From: Kuschelorhynchus macadamiae
Taxonomy: Eukaryota > Arthropoda > Insecta > Coleoptera > Curculionidae
Reading direction: 5' to 3'
DNA length: 64,000 nucleotides
NCBI GenBank assembly: GCA_030620095.1
Contig: JAUTXW010002359.1
Coordinates: forward strand, 3,639,501-3,703,500
Below the pieces are notes generated by a model. The model was not told the DNA's origin, made no database searches, and was given only the letters and a program-made list of their open reading frames with translations. Positions within the stretch are counted from its first letter, which is position 1. Each line of letters opens with the position of its first letter. Position numbers and translations under genes: made by a program. Shown here in pieces: positions 1-10,366 of the stretch.

Positions 1-185
1 AGATCGATTTCCACGTGTGATGTAGACCGTAACCCGTATCTCTATTGAAATGTTTTGTATGTTTAATTATTTCAATAGATTCTTTAACTTTTCCTGTATA
101 AAAACCTGGAACCGATGCTAGAACCTTGGTTTCCTTTACATTTATGAAATGGCCAGTGTTATGCTGGTGTTCAGCTACAGCAGAT
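1..185 (-). repeat. Inverted copy of the PLE-1 3' end (pseudo-LTR fragment)
   Basis: This segment is the near-exact reverse complement of 2294-2478, the end of the GIY-YIG coding region of the element that follows. It stops at 185, directly against the 5' start of that element near 188. PLEs are known for pseudo-LTRs that can be direct or inverted, so I read it as an inverted terminal piece generated during target-primed integration. The window edge cuts it, so it may extend further left. Confidence 0.85.
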
Positions 186-204
186 CCGTGAAAGCTTCCG
201 TTCT

Positions 205-2135
205 ATGTTAGCTAACCTCTATGGGGAGGAAACCAAGAAGGATGCCAAAACTTTTGGCGATCTCCGGAACAGCAAGAAGAAGTTACTCTGCCAGTTTGCC
301 TTTCTCCTTAGATGCCGAGATGAAGATGTAGTACCGAAATTGCTACAGGCGAGGCATCACATTACTTCTAGAACTGCTAAGAATATTTATAAGCGTGCTA
401 GCAATGCATTAGTTAGAGAAAGGATTAAGGCAACACGTTGTGATTTAGATACAAATGCCCGGAAACTATTAGAAATTCATCTGAAATTAGACTAGAAAGA
501 ACTACATTTACAACTGTGAACAACATTACCAACGCACAGGCAGAAAAAATCCATTAAGAAGTTACTTAAGCAACAAAAGAAGTTTGAAGCCCTCCTGAAT
601 AAAAAAAATCCAGTGAAACTTCCGCAGAACACAGTTATCAACATGTCATCGAAGCCGTTAACCGAAGCAGAACTTTCCGTCCTTTCCAAGGGCCAAAACT
701 TCGCAATAGCACCGAGCACCATTCCCGTAGAAGACATAGTATCTTCTGTTGAAGCAGCAATCAGAAGATTACCAGTGGAACAAACCGATGAAGTCAGATA
801 TAAAGACAGGGAAGATCATTAAAAACTCAAAACCACCGAAGTCGAACCTCTCTGCAGCCGAAAAAACAGCAATGAAGACCTTAAACGAAGACGCAAACAT
901 TCTGTTATTTCCAGCAGATAAAGGTAACGCCACAGTCGTCATAAATATGTGGAAAAGGTTACTCTACTTTTGGACAACAACACCTATAAGGTTATGCAGG
1001 CAGACACCACAAGTAGAATAGAAAGACGCATTACCAATTTAATCAACACATCCAGTCTATCACCAGCGGAGAAAAAATAACTAAAACCAAGCAGCTCCAA
1101 GACTCCTAGGTTCTACGGTCTTCCGAAGATACACAAGGCCAACTTACCACTTCGACCGATCGTCAGTGCAATAGACTCGCCCACATACAAACTAGGTACA
1201 TATCTTTCAAATTTTCTTAATCCATTTACTGGAAAAACAGATTTTTTTATTAAAAACTCTGCACATTTCGTGGAAAAACTCAAGACAATCCAGTTGGATC
1301 CCGAAGATATTTTGGTCAGTTTCAATGTAGAATCACTTTACACAAGTGTTTCTGTCAACGACCCAACTTCCATTATATCAGACATACTGGATAACAATAA
1401 TCTTGATAAGAACTTAATAGACCTAGTGGAAGCTTGTCTTACATCTACTTATTTCATTTTTCAAAAAACTTTTGATGAACAAACTTCAGGGGCTATCTCA
1501 TCTATCACCTGTGGTAGCAAATATCTTTATGGAAGCCTTTGAGGATATTGCTCTAACTAAGCTCCACTAAAACCGAACCACTGGTTTAGATATGTAGATG
1601 ATACTTTTGTTGTTTGGCCTCATGGACAGGATAATCTCCTCATATTTCTGAACCATCTTAATCAGCAACATCATAATATCAAATTCGCGATGGAAATTGA
1701 ATCTAATGGAACAATTCCCCTTTTAGATGTATGTGTTCAAAGGAAGGAAAATGGTACATTAGGACATTCTGTGTATAGAAAACCGACGTATACAAATAGA
1801 TACTTAAGCGCAAATTCTCATCAACATCCAGCACAAAAGAAATCGGTTATTAACTCACTAGTATTCAGAGCTATTCCGATTTCTGATTAAGATTCTTTAA
1901 CATCGGAAACATCGAAACTGACCAAAGCTCTCAGAGGGAATGGCTATTGCACTGAAGATATTACGCGTTTAATTAAAAGAAATAGTAAACCAACTCCGCC
2001 AAAGGATAATGATAAAGAGCCACCATTAGGTAGTATTGTTCTTTCCTACATACATGGCACTATAGACAAAATAGGACGATTACTTCGGCGGTCCAACATA
2101 CGTACAATCTTCAATACACATAAGAAGATTGGACA
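205..2135 (+). pseudogene. PLE-1 reverse transcriptase, frameshifted
   Basis: This is the reverse transcriptase part of a PLE polyprotein, which copies element RNA into DNA at the target. The N-terminal block (205-495) has the family pattern VVPKLLQARHH and NIYKRASNALVRERI. It continues in other frames with VSVLSKG-like and PADKGNATVV motifs (613-1010), then RT core motifs PRFYGLPKIHKA-like near 1107, LVSFNVESLYTSV near 1315, and the catalytic YVDD at 1591-1602, followed by PLLDVCVQR and VYRKPTYTNRYL near 1720-1810. Frame changes occur near 500, 800, 1020, 1505 and 1559, and the frame ends in a stop at 1890. The catalytic aspartates are intact, but no continuous frame remains. Confidence 0.88.
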
Positions 2136-2519
2136 ATGCTTGCGATCCCCGAAAGATCTTGTACCTTCCAAACAGAAGGAGTATATAAAATTCGTTGCTC
2201 TTGTGGAGAAGTGTATGTGGGAGAAACGGGACGCTCAATATTAACTAGACTTAAGGAACATGAACGATGTATTAAAAAGAAACAAATTGTTCAATCTGCT
2301 GTAGCTGAACACCAGAATAACACTGGCCATTTCATAAATGTAAAGGAAACCAAGGTTCTAGCATCGGTTCCAGGTTTTTATAAACGAAAAGTTAGAGAAT
2401 CTATTGAAATATTTAAACATACTAAAAATTTCAATAGAGATGCGGGTTACGGTCTACATCACACGTGGAAATCGATCTTAACACAGGGTCACGGTTCGGC
2501 GAGCACAAGTCGGGTATAA
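2136..2519 (+). pseudogene. PLE-1 GIY-YIG endonuclease domain
   Basis: This open stretch encodes the C-terminal endonuclease of PLE-1, which nicks target DNA to prime reverse transcription. The visible signatures are GVYKIRCSCGEVYVGETGRS (the GIY and YIG tyrosines as GVY and YVG), the arginine-containing helix LTRLKEHERC, a histidine-rich HQNNTGHF segment, and the metal-binding glutamate in RESIEIFKH. The first methionine is not a true start, because the domain should be fused to the upstream reverse transcriptase. It ends about 60 bp before the hammerhead-like motif. The domain itself appears intact; only its connection to the RT is broken. Confidence 0.88.
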
Positions 2520-2578
2520 AAGCCCGCCTGAATCTCTTCGAGCTCATTCAGTGTTCAGATCTCGTAGAGTAAAGATCC

Positions 2579-2613
2579 CTGAAGATGCCTCGTGCAATCG
2601 AGGGCGAAACGTC
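2579..2613 (+). ncRNA. Hammerhead-like motif in PLE-1 tail
   Basis: CTGAAGA (2579-2585) is followed by a hairpin with CCTCG (2588-2592) paired to CGAGG (2599-2603), then GAAA (2606-2609) and CGTC. This order (CUGANGA, stem II, GAAA, UH) is that of a hammerhead core, and hammerhead motifs are known from PLE terminal repeats. I could not see a convincing stem I, and stem III would be minimal, so self-cleavage is uncertain. Confidence 0.5.
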
Positions 2614-2697
2614 AGATAGCAATTCCAATTTGACACGATCTAATCCCAAGAACCATGATTTCTTAATTGACTAAAGCTGTGAAAGCTTCCGTTCTAT

Positions 2698-3232
2698 ATT
2701 TATTACTTTTCCTTATTTATTTATTTATTGATAATCATTACACTACATCTACCTAGCATACTTAACAGCACATATGCACAAATCTAAAAAAAGTACATAG
2801 CATACAAACGAGGGATGCAAGATATATGTAAGTAATAAGCTAAAACCTAAACGATCAAAGAATATCCCGATTTCAACTAGATTTGAATCAGTCACAGTTC
2901 GAGTAATGCAACTTATAGATACATGAGATCGAAACAATGATTAATGTAAAACCCTGTACGTATTGTTACAGTCATGGAGAATGGGGTACTCAATTGACAG
3001 CTTGTAATTTATTCCTGAATTTTGGTAAATCCGATGGTAAATCCATTGAGATAATAGGTTATGTGGAGTGGCCCAGTCACATATTTCTGCCTTTAGTAGA
3101 TCCATCTCTCTTGCAACTAATGGGATTTTCGCCCTAATTTGCTCCATCTCTCTCGCACTGTTGAGACAATAAAGAGTCGCAAAGCCTAGTCCATTATTGT
3201 AATATTTTTAAATCCATATAACAAACTTTTCA
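2698..3232. other. No recognisable gene
   Basis: AT-rich sequence between the end of PLE-1 and the next PLE tail. It holds short open frames on both strands with no similarity I recognise and no clear repeats apart from a short (TTTA)n run near 2715-2730. Confidence 0.5.
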
Positions 3233-3281
3233 ACTCAGTGTTCCGATCTCGCAAAATAAAGATCCCTGAAGATGATTCGTA
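3233..3281 (+). repeat. PLE-1 tail, left part (split by a pogo-like insertion)
   Basis: CAGTGTTCCGATCTCG and GATCCCTGAAGATG match the PLE-1 tail at about 2550-2588. The match breaks at the TA of 3280-3281 and resumes at 6249 with AATCGACGAAGGCGAAGC, the counterpart of 2596-2609. The break coincides with the transposon boundary. Confidence 0.8.
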
Positions 3282-6246
3282 CCGTAAAATCGGGTGACTT
3301 TGACTCACGTTCAAAATTCAAATTGATTAATAAATTTTAAAAACCATCAAATAATTCGTATGTTAAGCCGTTATTTCAGTTATGAGCTACTGTTTTACTA
3401 TACCTGTGCAAAACGATACAGAAAAAAAAGTGGGTGTGCAAAGTCACCCGCACGCCGCAAGTGACTTTGTCTCACACCTTGTTTCTCATCTTTTTACTTG
3501 CAAAATTGCTAACGGGTCAAAGTAACCCGCCAGATTTATTCAGAAAAACACATTTTTATCGTAAAAAAATATTTATTGTCATTTACACATTAAAAAAATA
3601 GTACAAATACATAGAAAATAACAAAACATTTATTTTAGCCTAATAAATAAAGAACACTGTTAGTTAGATGTGATAAATTAACTTACAACCACTTAGAGGT
3701 TTACGACAAGGTTTTAAATAAGTATTGACTGTCACTTAATTTAATCGGGTCCCCGATTGGATCAATGTCAGCTAAGTGGTATGAACCTCGATGAGTTTCT
3801 TCAGGCAATTTCCATGAATTTTGATTCACCCTTGATCATTGCTAATACAAAACCAAAGCGGTTGTCCTTTGTATAGCTATCAAATTTTCCTGGAAAACAT
3901 TCTAGACCATCTGAAACAGTAACATAACCACCAACAGAAAGAAATTCTTCGGGATCTGACTCATCCATATAAGAAATGCTAGAATTGGAATTAAAAGTGT
4001 CTGAGAGGTCACAATGTTTAATTTTAATGGCCCTTGTTTTCTTGGTGCCTGCCACTAGCGACAATATCCTCTGCCATTTTATTTTCTTCGCTGTTTTTTT
4101 TGCTCAAACTTTTATGGCCCTTTTGATTTAGTTCTAAGTTTACATTTTTCACCGATCTTCGCCCTCTAAATATGTAATTTCACTGTCACCATTTACTTTT
4201 AGTTTTTCTTTATTGTATGTAATTTCAGCTTCTTTGGTTTATAGGACGTCCTGCTTTTTATGTTGAATTTTCCTTGTTTTCTTTTTGCATTCAGTGTCAT
4301 TAAATAAAATTTGATTTTGATGTTCAATTGCCTTTTTTGTACGAGTTTTGTCTGTGTTACCACTTGATTTTTTCGCTGTGGTTTTTTGTGCCATTTGAAG
4401 GTCTTCAGCACTTTTTTTTCTGCGTTTTACGATTGGTTCGGTGGATGTCACTCCTCTTTTTTCTGCTAGAAAACAGCATCACTCACTTTTGCTGCTACAT
4501 TAGCAGAATTCTTAAAATTGGTTGTGTAATTGGGTATTTTTTCTAGGACCAGCTCTTTATCAAATGGGACAATTCCACATTTTCAAAATCCACTTATCAA
4601 ATTTTTGCCGCCTTGTATGTCGATTGCCTCTTCTATTTTTTTCAGAAGTGTGGGCAATATACTTTTGGGTATCAAGCTGCCCTTAATATTTTGTGTCTTA
4701 TAGTCTGCTAATATTTTTCTCCAAGCAACTTTCATAGGTGTGTGTAGAATTGGCGGGAAGACACAGAAATGTAATATTTTCAGCTTCACATATCTGCACC
4801 ACTTTCATCGAAATATGTGAGGACAAGTCGTCGCCAATCATAACTTCTCTGCGTGGAATTTTTTAAAAAAATGGGCAATGCTAGGGAAATAAAACAATCT
4901 TCAAAACATGTCGTGTCAAAGCAACCACTTTTCGATCTATTAAACCGAGTATCACGAGGACTGCATTCCACCCAAGTAGACCACGATTTATCAGACTTAT
5001 GCACTACATAAGGAGGCATCATATCTCCTGTGGCATTCCAACAAAACTTATAGAGACAGAAGATTTACTGGCATTTATTACTCTCGCAGGATATTTAGTT
5101 CCTCGTTTTGTCAAAAAATTTTTCCTTCCTGGATCATCACTTAAGTTTGTTTCGTGATAATTCCAAATACAATTTGGCGGAAGGTTTTCAATTTCTTTTT
5201 TTAGATGATCGAAATAAGTTGTTATGGTCTTTTCATTTACTTCAGCCCTCGTTGGATTTCGTCCAAGAAACAACTTCATCCAGTCCTTTTCTAGCAGATT
5301 TTCCGAAAATTGCTTTATAGTTCGACCCTCACGATCTAAGTAACTTTTTACTAAACATCTTGGGTCTGTTTGATCACGTGGAAATCCATACAAAGACAGG
5401 GTGCAAATATGAGTGGTGAAAGCCCCCTCTTCCTCTTTTGTAAATATAGGTTGTCTCCCATGTGACTTTCTATATCTGTTTTTCAGGTTATTCTTGATAG
5501 TTTCAACTGACACCCCATATTGTTCAGGAGATTTTCTTTGTGACAATTCGCCCTCTCTTACTGCTTCTACGGCTCGGGCCAAGGTTTCTGGTGTATAACT
5601 AAGGAAGTTTCTACCGCCAAGAACGCGTTTGTATCATGAAGGCATGATTTATCTGCAAAAGAAAATTTAATGTCAAAACAAACACACTTTTGACATATCC
5701 TGATCAAAGATACCCTTGCTTCAACAATAAAATAGGGTAGGTAATGTTTACAATAATTAAATGCCATTAAAACATCAACAAGCTTACCTCTATTGCTACT
5801 AAACTCCTATGAAAACTCGTTTTTAAAGTGAGACAAAGTCACCCGACATTAAATGCAAACAGCACCACATGTGAATATTGACTGTAATTTGTCACTAGCA
5901 TAATACTAATGCTTTATGTGTCCCACCTGGTGCAAACGACCTCATTAAGAAACAAACGTTAGAATATGCAACTAAAAATACGTTGGTTGTATTGCTGGTT
6001 GCAGACAAATTTTATCATCTGTGTATTTAGTCACATTGCAAGCTTGTATAATAATTTTCATTAAACAAACGCTAAAGCAGATATAGGTCTTAATTATGGA
6101 CATTTCAGTGACATTAACAATATACAAATAGACGCGGGTAATATTTGTGTTTAAAATTGGTGTAGTAATTTTTTACAACTTGAAACAACTATTTCACGAA
6201 ATGAGTCAAAGTCGCCCCGCCGGGTCAAACTCACCCGATCTTACGG
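3282..6246 (-). mobile_element. Pogo-like DNA transposon with TA target duplication
   Basis: Terminal inverted repeats of about 24 bp begin CCGTAAAATCGGGTGA on the left (from 3282) and, read inward on the other strand, CCGTAAGATCGGGTGA on the right (to 6246). TA dinucleotides flank both ends (3280-3281 and 6247-6248), the target of the Tc1/mariner/pogo superfamily. The host sequence is the PLE-1 tail, which reads through when the element is removed. The element is 2,965 bp and carries one broken transposase on the minus strand. TIR-like GGGTGACTTTG and GTCACCCG motifs recur just inside both ends (about 3430-3530 and 5830-5850), possible subterminal binding sites. Confidence 0.88.
3718..5645 (-). 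pseudogene. Pogo/jerky-type transposase, broken
   Basis: The likely original start is the ATG at 5643-5645, giving a KRVLGGRNF beginning, but a TGA follows at codon 4. Next come a Psq-like helix-turn-helix (VREGELSQRKSPEQYGVS), a CENP-B-like second DNA-binding part, and the DDE core. The first catalytic block reads NYHETN where the family has NYDETN: the CAC codon at 5154-5156 replaces the catalytic aspartate. The second block, GDDLSSHIS, is visible near 4840 in another frame than the ORF before it. AWRKILADYK near 4710 belongs to the third block. A lysine-rich linker (4200-4450) and a C-terminal SVGGYVTVSDG domain (3718-4064) follow. Frameshifts near 5020, 4850 and 4790 also inactivate it. 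Confidence 0.82.
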
Positions 6247-6248
6247 TA

Positions 6249-6340
6249 TAATCGACGAAGGCGAAGCATAAGAAAGTGTGAAAGTTTTGAGACGGTTTAA
6301 TCCCAAAAACCAAAATTTTTTAAACATAAACACTATTTAT
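6249..6340 (+). repeat. PLE-1 tail, right part
   Basis: The continuation of the fragment at 3233-3281, ending with TTTAATCCCAAAAACCA, the counterpart of 2638-2656 in PLE-1. It confirms the pogo-like element as a later insertion. Confidence 0.75.
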
Positions 6341-7917
6341 GATACAGATATATTTATAGCAAATAGAAACTTTGCCAATTGCAATTAACCAAAGAGCTAA
6401 AGAAAAATGAGCCTCAGTTACAAATATTATTAGATTCTCTTAAAATTGGTAAGACTCTGACTGATAAGCAAAAACTGTGACTAATGTAGACGATTTTAAA
6501 ATAACTAAAACATAACTAAAAAACCACTATAAAAATATGTAGGAAAATATTCTTAAGATTCTGGGTTCCTTCCATTTTAGTATCAGAAAACGGTGGGCAA
6601 TTTTTGTTAAATGCTTTTCGTATGTTTTTAAAATCACATGGTATTTATAATAAATTAACAGCACCTTATCCATCAGCGAATGGATTATACAAACCCTGAT
6701 ACAGTCTATAATGGCTTTTGTCCATTTCACATTCACCACATACAATCGCTTAAGAAACTTTTGTTTGGGAGTCAAATACGTACCCGTTTAGTTCCAATAA
6801 AACTAGAAATTTACCTAGATAGAACATAGATCTTTATTGAATGCTAGAGCTATTAATTTTTATGAATAGTGGGGATAATTCATAAAAAGGTGGGATAAGA
6901 TGCATTCTCTTTTAAAGCAGGACGATGGAAGAATTTGGAATAGACATATAGATCAGTTCAAGTGAATTCACTTATTATATTTAAGGCATTAATTTTGTTT
7001 GCGGGAGAAGGAGTGTTATGTTATGTTATATACCTTATACCTTTCTTTATTTGTTAGATCTGATAAACTTTTAACAATTTTGATTAATGAAATAATATTG
7101 AACTTGTCATTTTTATACCAAGGAAAATACATATATTTAAAGAACACGTAATTGTATTATTCTCTGGAGCTATAACACCATTAATTAAAAATAACTTACA
7201 AAAATATTTCTCTAATTCCCGTTTCATTTTAACGATATAAAGAGAGTAGTTTTCAAAATGGCATAAAAATAAATTTTCTCAAGTGCTATCGAAATGACAA
7301 ATTAAAATTGCCCCAACTTAATGTCCCAAACAAAAGCTGTTCTTGTTCCCTCGCCTCCCACATGTAAACATATCACTTGACTCCATTTTTATGATAACCA
7401 CTCTGCCACTGCATTTTCACCGTGTAGCTGACACCACGTGATAAAGTGTCAAGTTACCATCTGCCGTGCCTTTAAGTGCATCCAGGGTTGGACTATTATA
7501 AAGAGAACGGATGAACAAAGCATGGCTAGTAAAAAAATGCATTAAAGTTTTCATTTTAAAGAGAGCCGTTTTCATTACAAGGTGCATATTGTTGTGTCAT
7601 CTAGTGATAATAACAATATAGACTGTAAAAATGTTATTTGTTTTAATTTTCGTCTATTCAAAATTATAATTTTACATTGAAATTCATATTAGTATTTTGA
7701 AAATATATCAATTTTTTTCTAAAATTTTTTTATATCACAGAATTTAACCAAAAATTAATTAAACTTTATGTAGATCTTGAGTATACTGATTAGAAAATCT
7801 TCTTATAAACCTTTTATAAATTTAAAGATTCTTGAGGGGATTGTAAAGTACGTTTTAAAGCTTAACAGGTCCTATCTTAAGAGATCTTTAAATAATATAT
7901 ATATATATTATTTAAAA

Positions 7918-7920
<3 letters not shown>
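6341..7920. other. No recognisable gene
   Basis: AT-rich sequence. Short open frames (for example 6527-6775 minus) show no known domain. The part 7320-7560 is less AT-rich and has a CACGTG E-box-like site near 7435, but nothing I can assign. A small palindrome of TA steps sits at about 7892-7914. Confidence 0.4.

Positions 7921-8002
<82 letters not shown>
7921..8002. repeat. (TA)n microsatellite
   Basis: An uninterrupted TA run of about 82 bp that abuts the outer end of a PLE-2 terminal sequence at 8003. Open frames through it, giving Ile-Tyr repeats, are not genes. Confidence 0.95.
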
Positions 8003-8005
<3 letters not shown>

Positions 8006-8170
8006 GTGTTTTCATTCCTGGTGTACATCCGTTCACTACTGTCGTTCTGAAAAGGACAGTTCTGCTGACGTTAGATCGCCAAAATCACATTTGGCATTAT
8101 TCGAAGCTTTCTTAAAATAATCGCGTAAAAGAACATTTGACTGAAGTGTTGGTGACTGCGACGCTTTCTT

Positions 8171-9160
8171 TTATACCCCCAGTCGGGGCCGAAGGTTATA
8201 TCTGCGCAGGCGTTGATCGTTATTTATGTTTTCCGGATGGTGCTGTTGTTGTTGCGCTAATTGCGCTTGAGTTTTTGCGATTTTAGATTTGTCGATTATT
8301 GGCTTCCATACTGTTGGTAGTTTTAATGATTCGTCCCTTTTATTCAAATCACCTTGTTTTTCAATTTCTATGGCTTCTCGGATTATTCTGGTCTTATAAT
8401 GTTCTATATTGGCAATCTCCCTACACCCCTCGAAATTTATTTTATGGCCGGTTTCCTGATAATGTAGGAATAAAGCTGAGGTTGTTTGCTTATATCTGAT
8501 GCTGAGTTTATGCTCTTCCACTCTTGCTGATATTCGCCTGTTAGTTTGCCCTACGCACAACTTTTCACAGTCCTGGCACGGAATACTGTACACTCCGTGG
8601 TTTTCCAGTTTGATTTTATCTTTTGGGTTTCCGAGTAGTTTACTTATAGTTGTTTGTGGCTTGTGTATTGTTTGTATGTTGTGTTTCCTCAGAATTCTTC
8701 CGATTCTGTCTGTTGTGCCTTTTACATATGGTAAGACTACTCGTTGCTTTCCCGGTTCATATTTTTTGTTGTTCGTTTTTCGGGAAACCTGTGCATTAAT
8801 AGCTTTCTCTATGGTGCGATTTGTGTAGCCATTTTTCTTTAAAGCACTAGATATTACCTTAAGTTCGTTTTGTCTCGTCTGTGTTTCAGTTAGTCGCACG
8901 GATCTAGATATTAGAGTATTTGCCACAGCTTGAATTTGTGCTGGGTGGTGATGTGATTTTGCATTTAAATATCTGTCTGTATGTGTTGGTTTTCTATACA
9001 CGGTGTATTCGAAATGTCCGTTATGTAGTTTTGTGACCAAAACATCTAAAAATGGTAGTTTGTTGTTTTCCTCTAACTCTAGAGTAAATTGTATTCTGGG
9101 GTGGATTGAATTTACGTGAGTCAGAAATTTTTCGAGCTCTGCATGACCAGGAAAAGGAAG
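8171..9160 (-). pseudogene. PLE-2 RT C-terminus and GIY-YIG endonuclease
   Basis: One long uninterrupted frame reads, from the 5' side, ELEKFLTHVNSIHPRIQFT, NKLPFLDVLVTKLHNGHF and VYRKPTHTDRYLNAKSHHHP (thumb region of PLE reverse transcriptases), then a linker, LPYVKGTTDRIGRILRKHN, and the endonuclease GVYSIPCQDCEKLCVGQTNR with REAIEIEK. The YIG motif is CVG, so the second signature tyrosine is replaced by cysteine; this may weaken nuclease activity. The tail LRRYNLRPRLGV before the stop is basic. The frame continues open upstream of about 9160, but that part is inverted terminal sequence and microsatellite, not protein. The catalytic DD box of the RT is missing because the copy is truncated just after it. 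Confidence 0.87.
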
Positions 9161-9325
9161 CGTCGTAGTCACCAACACTTCAGTCTCTATTCGGACGCGA
9201 GAAAGAAAGCTTCGAAAATGCCAAATGTGATTTTGGCGAAACGTCAGCAAAACTGTTCTTTTCAGAACGACAGTAGTGAACGGATGTACACCCGGAATGA
9301 AAACACATTGTATTTTTCCATCCGT
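9155..9325 (+). repeat. Inverted PLE-2 terminal sequence
   Basis: A plus-strand copy of the PLE-2 3' end, inverted relative to the coding part it touches. It carries TTCGAAAATGCC (9211-9222), a GCCAAA/TTTGGC stem (9220-9225 with 9232-9237), then GAAA and CGTC (9238-9245), similar in layout to the PLE-1 tail but without a clear CTGA box. Confidence 0.82.
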
Positions 9326-9341
9326 GAAGGAGTAAAAATCA

Positions 9342-9345
<4 letters not shown>

Positions 9346-9388
<43 letters not shown>
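9346..9388. repeat. (TA)n microsatellite
   Basis: About 43 bp of TA repeats just beyond the inverted PLE-2 end. Confidence 0.95.
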
Positions 9389-9391
<3 letters not shown>

Positions 9392-9399
9392 GTTTAAGT

Positions 9400-9595
9400 G
9401 TGTATAGATATAAATTGGTGATAATGAAATTTTTGAAAAATCAGAGTAAAAAGTTCTTAATCTATGTATGTTAAATTTTAGCCAAAAATCAAGTGTGGCA
9501 TAAGTAGAAATTGGTAAAATATTGGTGCGAATCCAATATGGTGGATGGAACAAAACGGCGCCCAATAAAAATATTTGAAGAAAAGATAATAGATA
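9400..9595 (+). repeat. Dispersed ATGGCGG-type repeat, single unit
   Basis: CAAAAATCAAGTGTGGCAT, AATTGGTAAAATATTGGTGC and AACAAAACGGCGCCC are decayed forms of the unit found in tandem at 39981-42200. The section 9405-9450 also matches the minus strand at 21270-21320. Confidence 0.65.
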
Positions 9596-9680
9596 TGTTT
9601 TACTAAATGACTATGTGTGGAAGTAAATTGAATCACAATTCATTAGTCCTTATAAGAGGAAAGATTTATTACTAGGGATG

Positions 9681-9756
<76 letters not shown>
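9681..9756. repeat. (TA)n microsatellite with one interruption
   Basis: Two TA runs separated by AAA near 9718, again abutting a PLE-2 terminal sequence at 9757. Confidence 0.95.
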
Positions 9757-9758
<2 letters not shown>

Positions 9759-9890
9759 GTGTTTTCATTCCGGGTGTACATCCGTTGACTACTGTCGTTC
9801 TGAAAAGAACAGTTTTGCTGACGTTTCGCCAAAATCACATTTGGCATTTTCAAAGCTTTCTTTCTCGCGTCCGAATAGAGACTCTATTGT
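9757..9890 (-). repeat. Solitary PLE-2 terminal fragment
   Basis: A reverse-strand match to 9175-9325, including TTGGCGAAACGTCAGC and CTCTATTCGGACGCGAG, without any coding sequence attached. It ends at 9890 where unrelated AT-rich sequence begins. Confidence 0.85.
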
Positions 9891-10143
9891 GGTAAGGTGA
9901 TGAAAATTTCAACATTTTTAAACTTTTTTTTCTAAATCGGTTCTTTTCAGGGCAAGAGTTTATATAAATAAATGTTGTAAAAATATGAAGATTCGTTTTT
10001 AAAAACAAAATCCGTTGAATTTTCTCATTAAATTTTCTTTTACCGATATTTTAGATTAGGAGCAAATTATCGAGGCGGGGCTTGTTTCAGCATCATTATA
10101 CTATTTTAGTAATACCAAAAGCTCCTTTCAACGACACCAAATT

Positions 10144-10366
10144 TCAAAATACAAGAGTTTTAATCACACTACACCACAACTTGTTACGTTCTGGATGCGC
10201 GTTTCGCTAACCAAGTTAGCATCACCAGCAGATGATATAAACGGTTTTATTATTATTATTTTATTAAGTTTATATCATCTGCTGATGATGCTAACTTGGT
10301 TAGCGAAACGCACATCCAGAACGTAACAAGCTGTGGTGTAGTATGGTTAGAACTCTTGTATTTTGA
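10144..10366. ncRNA. Large hairpin with hammerhead-like core (PLE-type end)
   Basis: Arms 10144-10242 and 10268-10366 are inverted copies with few mismatches, separated by 25 bp. On the plus strand the right arm contains an exact CTGATGA (10282-10288), a perfect 6-bp stem GCTAAC/GTTAGC (10290-10295 with 10299-10304) with a 3-nt loop, and GAAA (10305-10308), the order of a hammerhead core. The left arm holds the mirror copy with a small change (CTGGTGA). The flanks TACACCACAACTTGTTACG and its partner match each other but no coding sequence. I read it as two inverted PLE ends without a body; ribozyme activity is not shown. Confidence 0.6.

Larger units (their letters stand above)
186..2697 (+). 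mobile_element. Penelope-like element PLE-1, nearly full length, degenerate
   Basis: The unit runs from a 19-bp motif (GTGAAAGCTTCCGTTCTAT, 188-206) to a second exact copy of it at 2679-2697, which suggests a head-to-tail arrangement where the next unit begins and is cut short. Inside are, in order, a PLE N-terminal domain, a reverse transcriptase with a YVDD box, a linker, and a C-terminal GIY-YIG endonuclease, then about 160 bp of non-coding tail. The length of about 2.5 kb fits a PLE. Several frameshifts and stops make this copy non-autonomous. A second partial copy lies at 23945-24680 and a tail fragment at 3233-6335. Confidence 0.88.
8003..9325 (-). mobile_element. Penelope-like element PLE-2, truncated, with inverted ends
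   Basis: A minus-strand PLE fragment whose 3' terminal sequence (8003-8165) is repeated in inverted orientation at its 5' side (about 9155-9325). Shared blocks include AATGCCAAATGTGATTTTGG, TCAGAACGACAGTAGTGAAC and GTCACCAACACTTCAGTC. Both outer ends face (TA)n tracts. The coding part keeps the last third of the reverse transcriptase and a full GIY-YIG domain. Other copies of the same terminal sequence occur at 9757-9890 and 21086-21140, and a short one near 37542-37566. Confidence 0.85.

Noticed and set aside
8299..8828. Two plus-strand open frames
   Set aside because: They lie antisense to the clear PLE-2 coding sequence and match no family.
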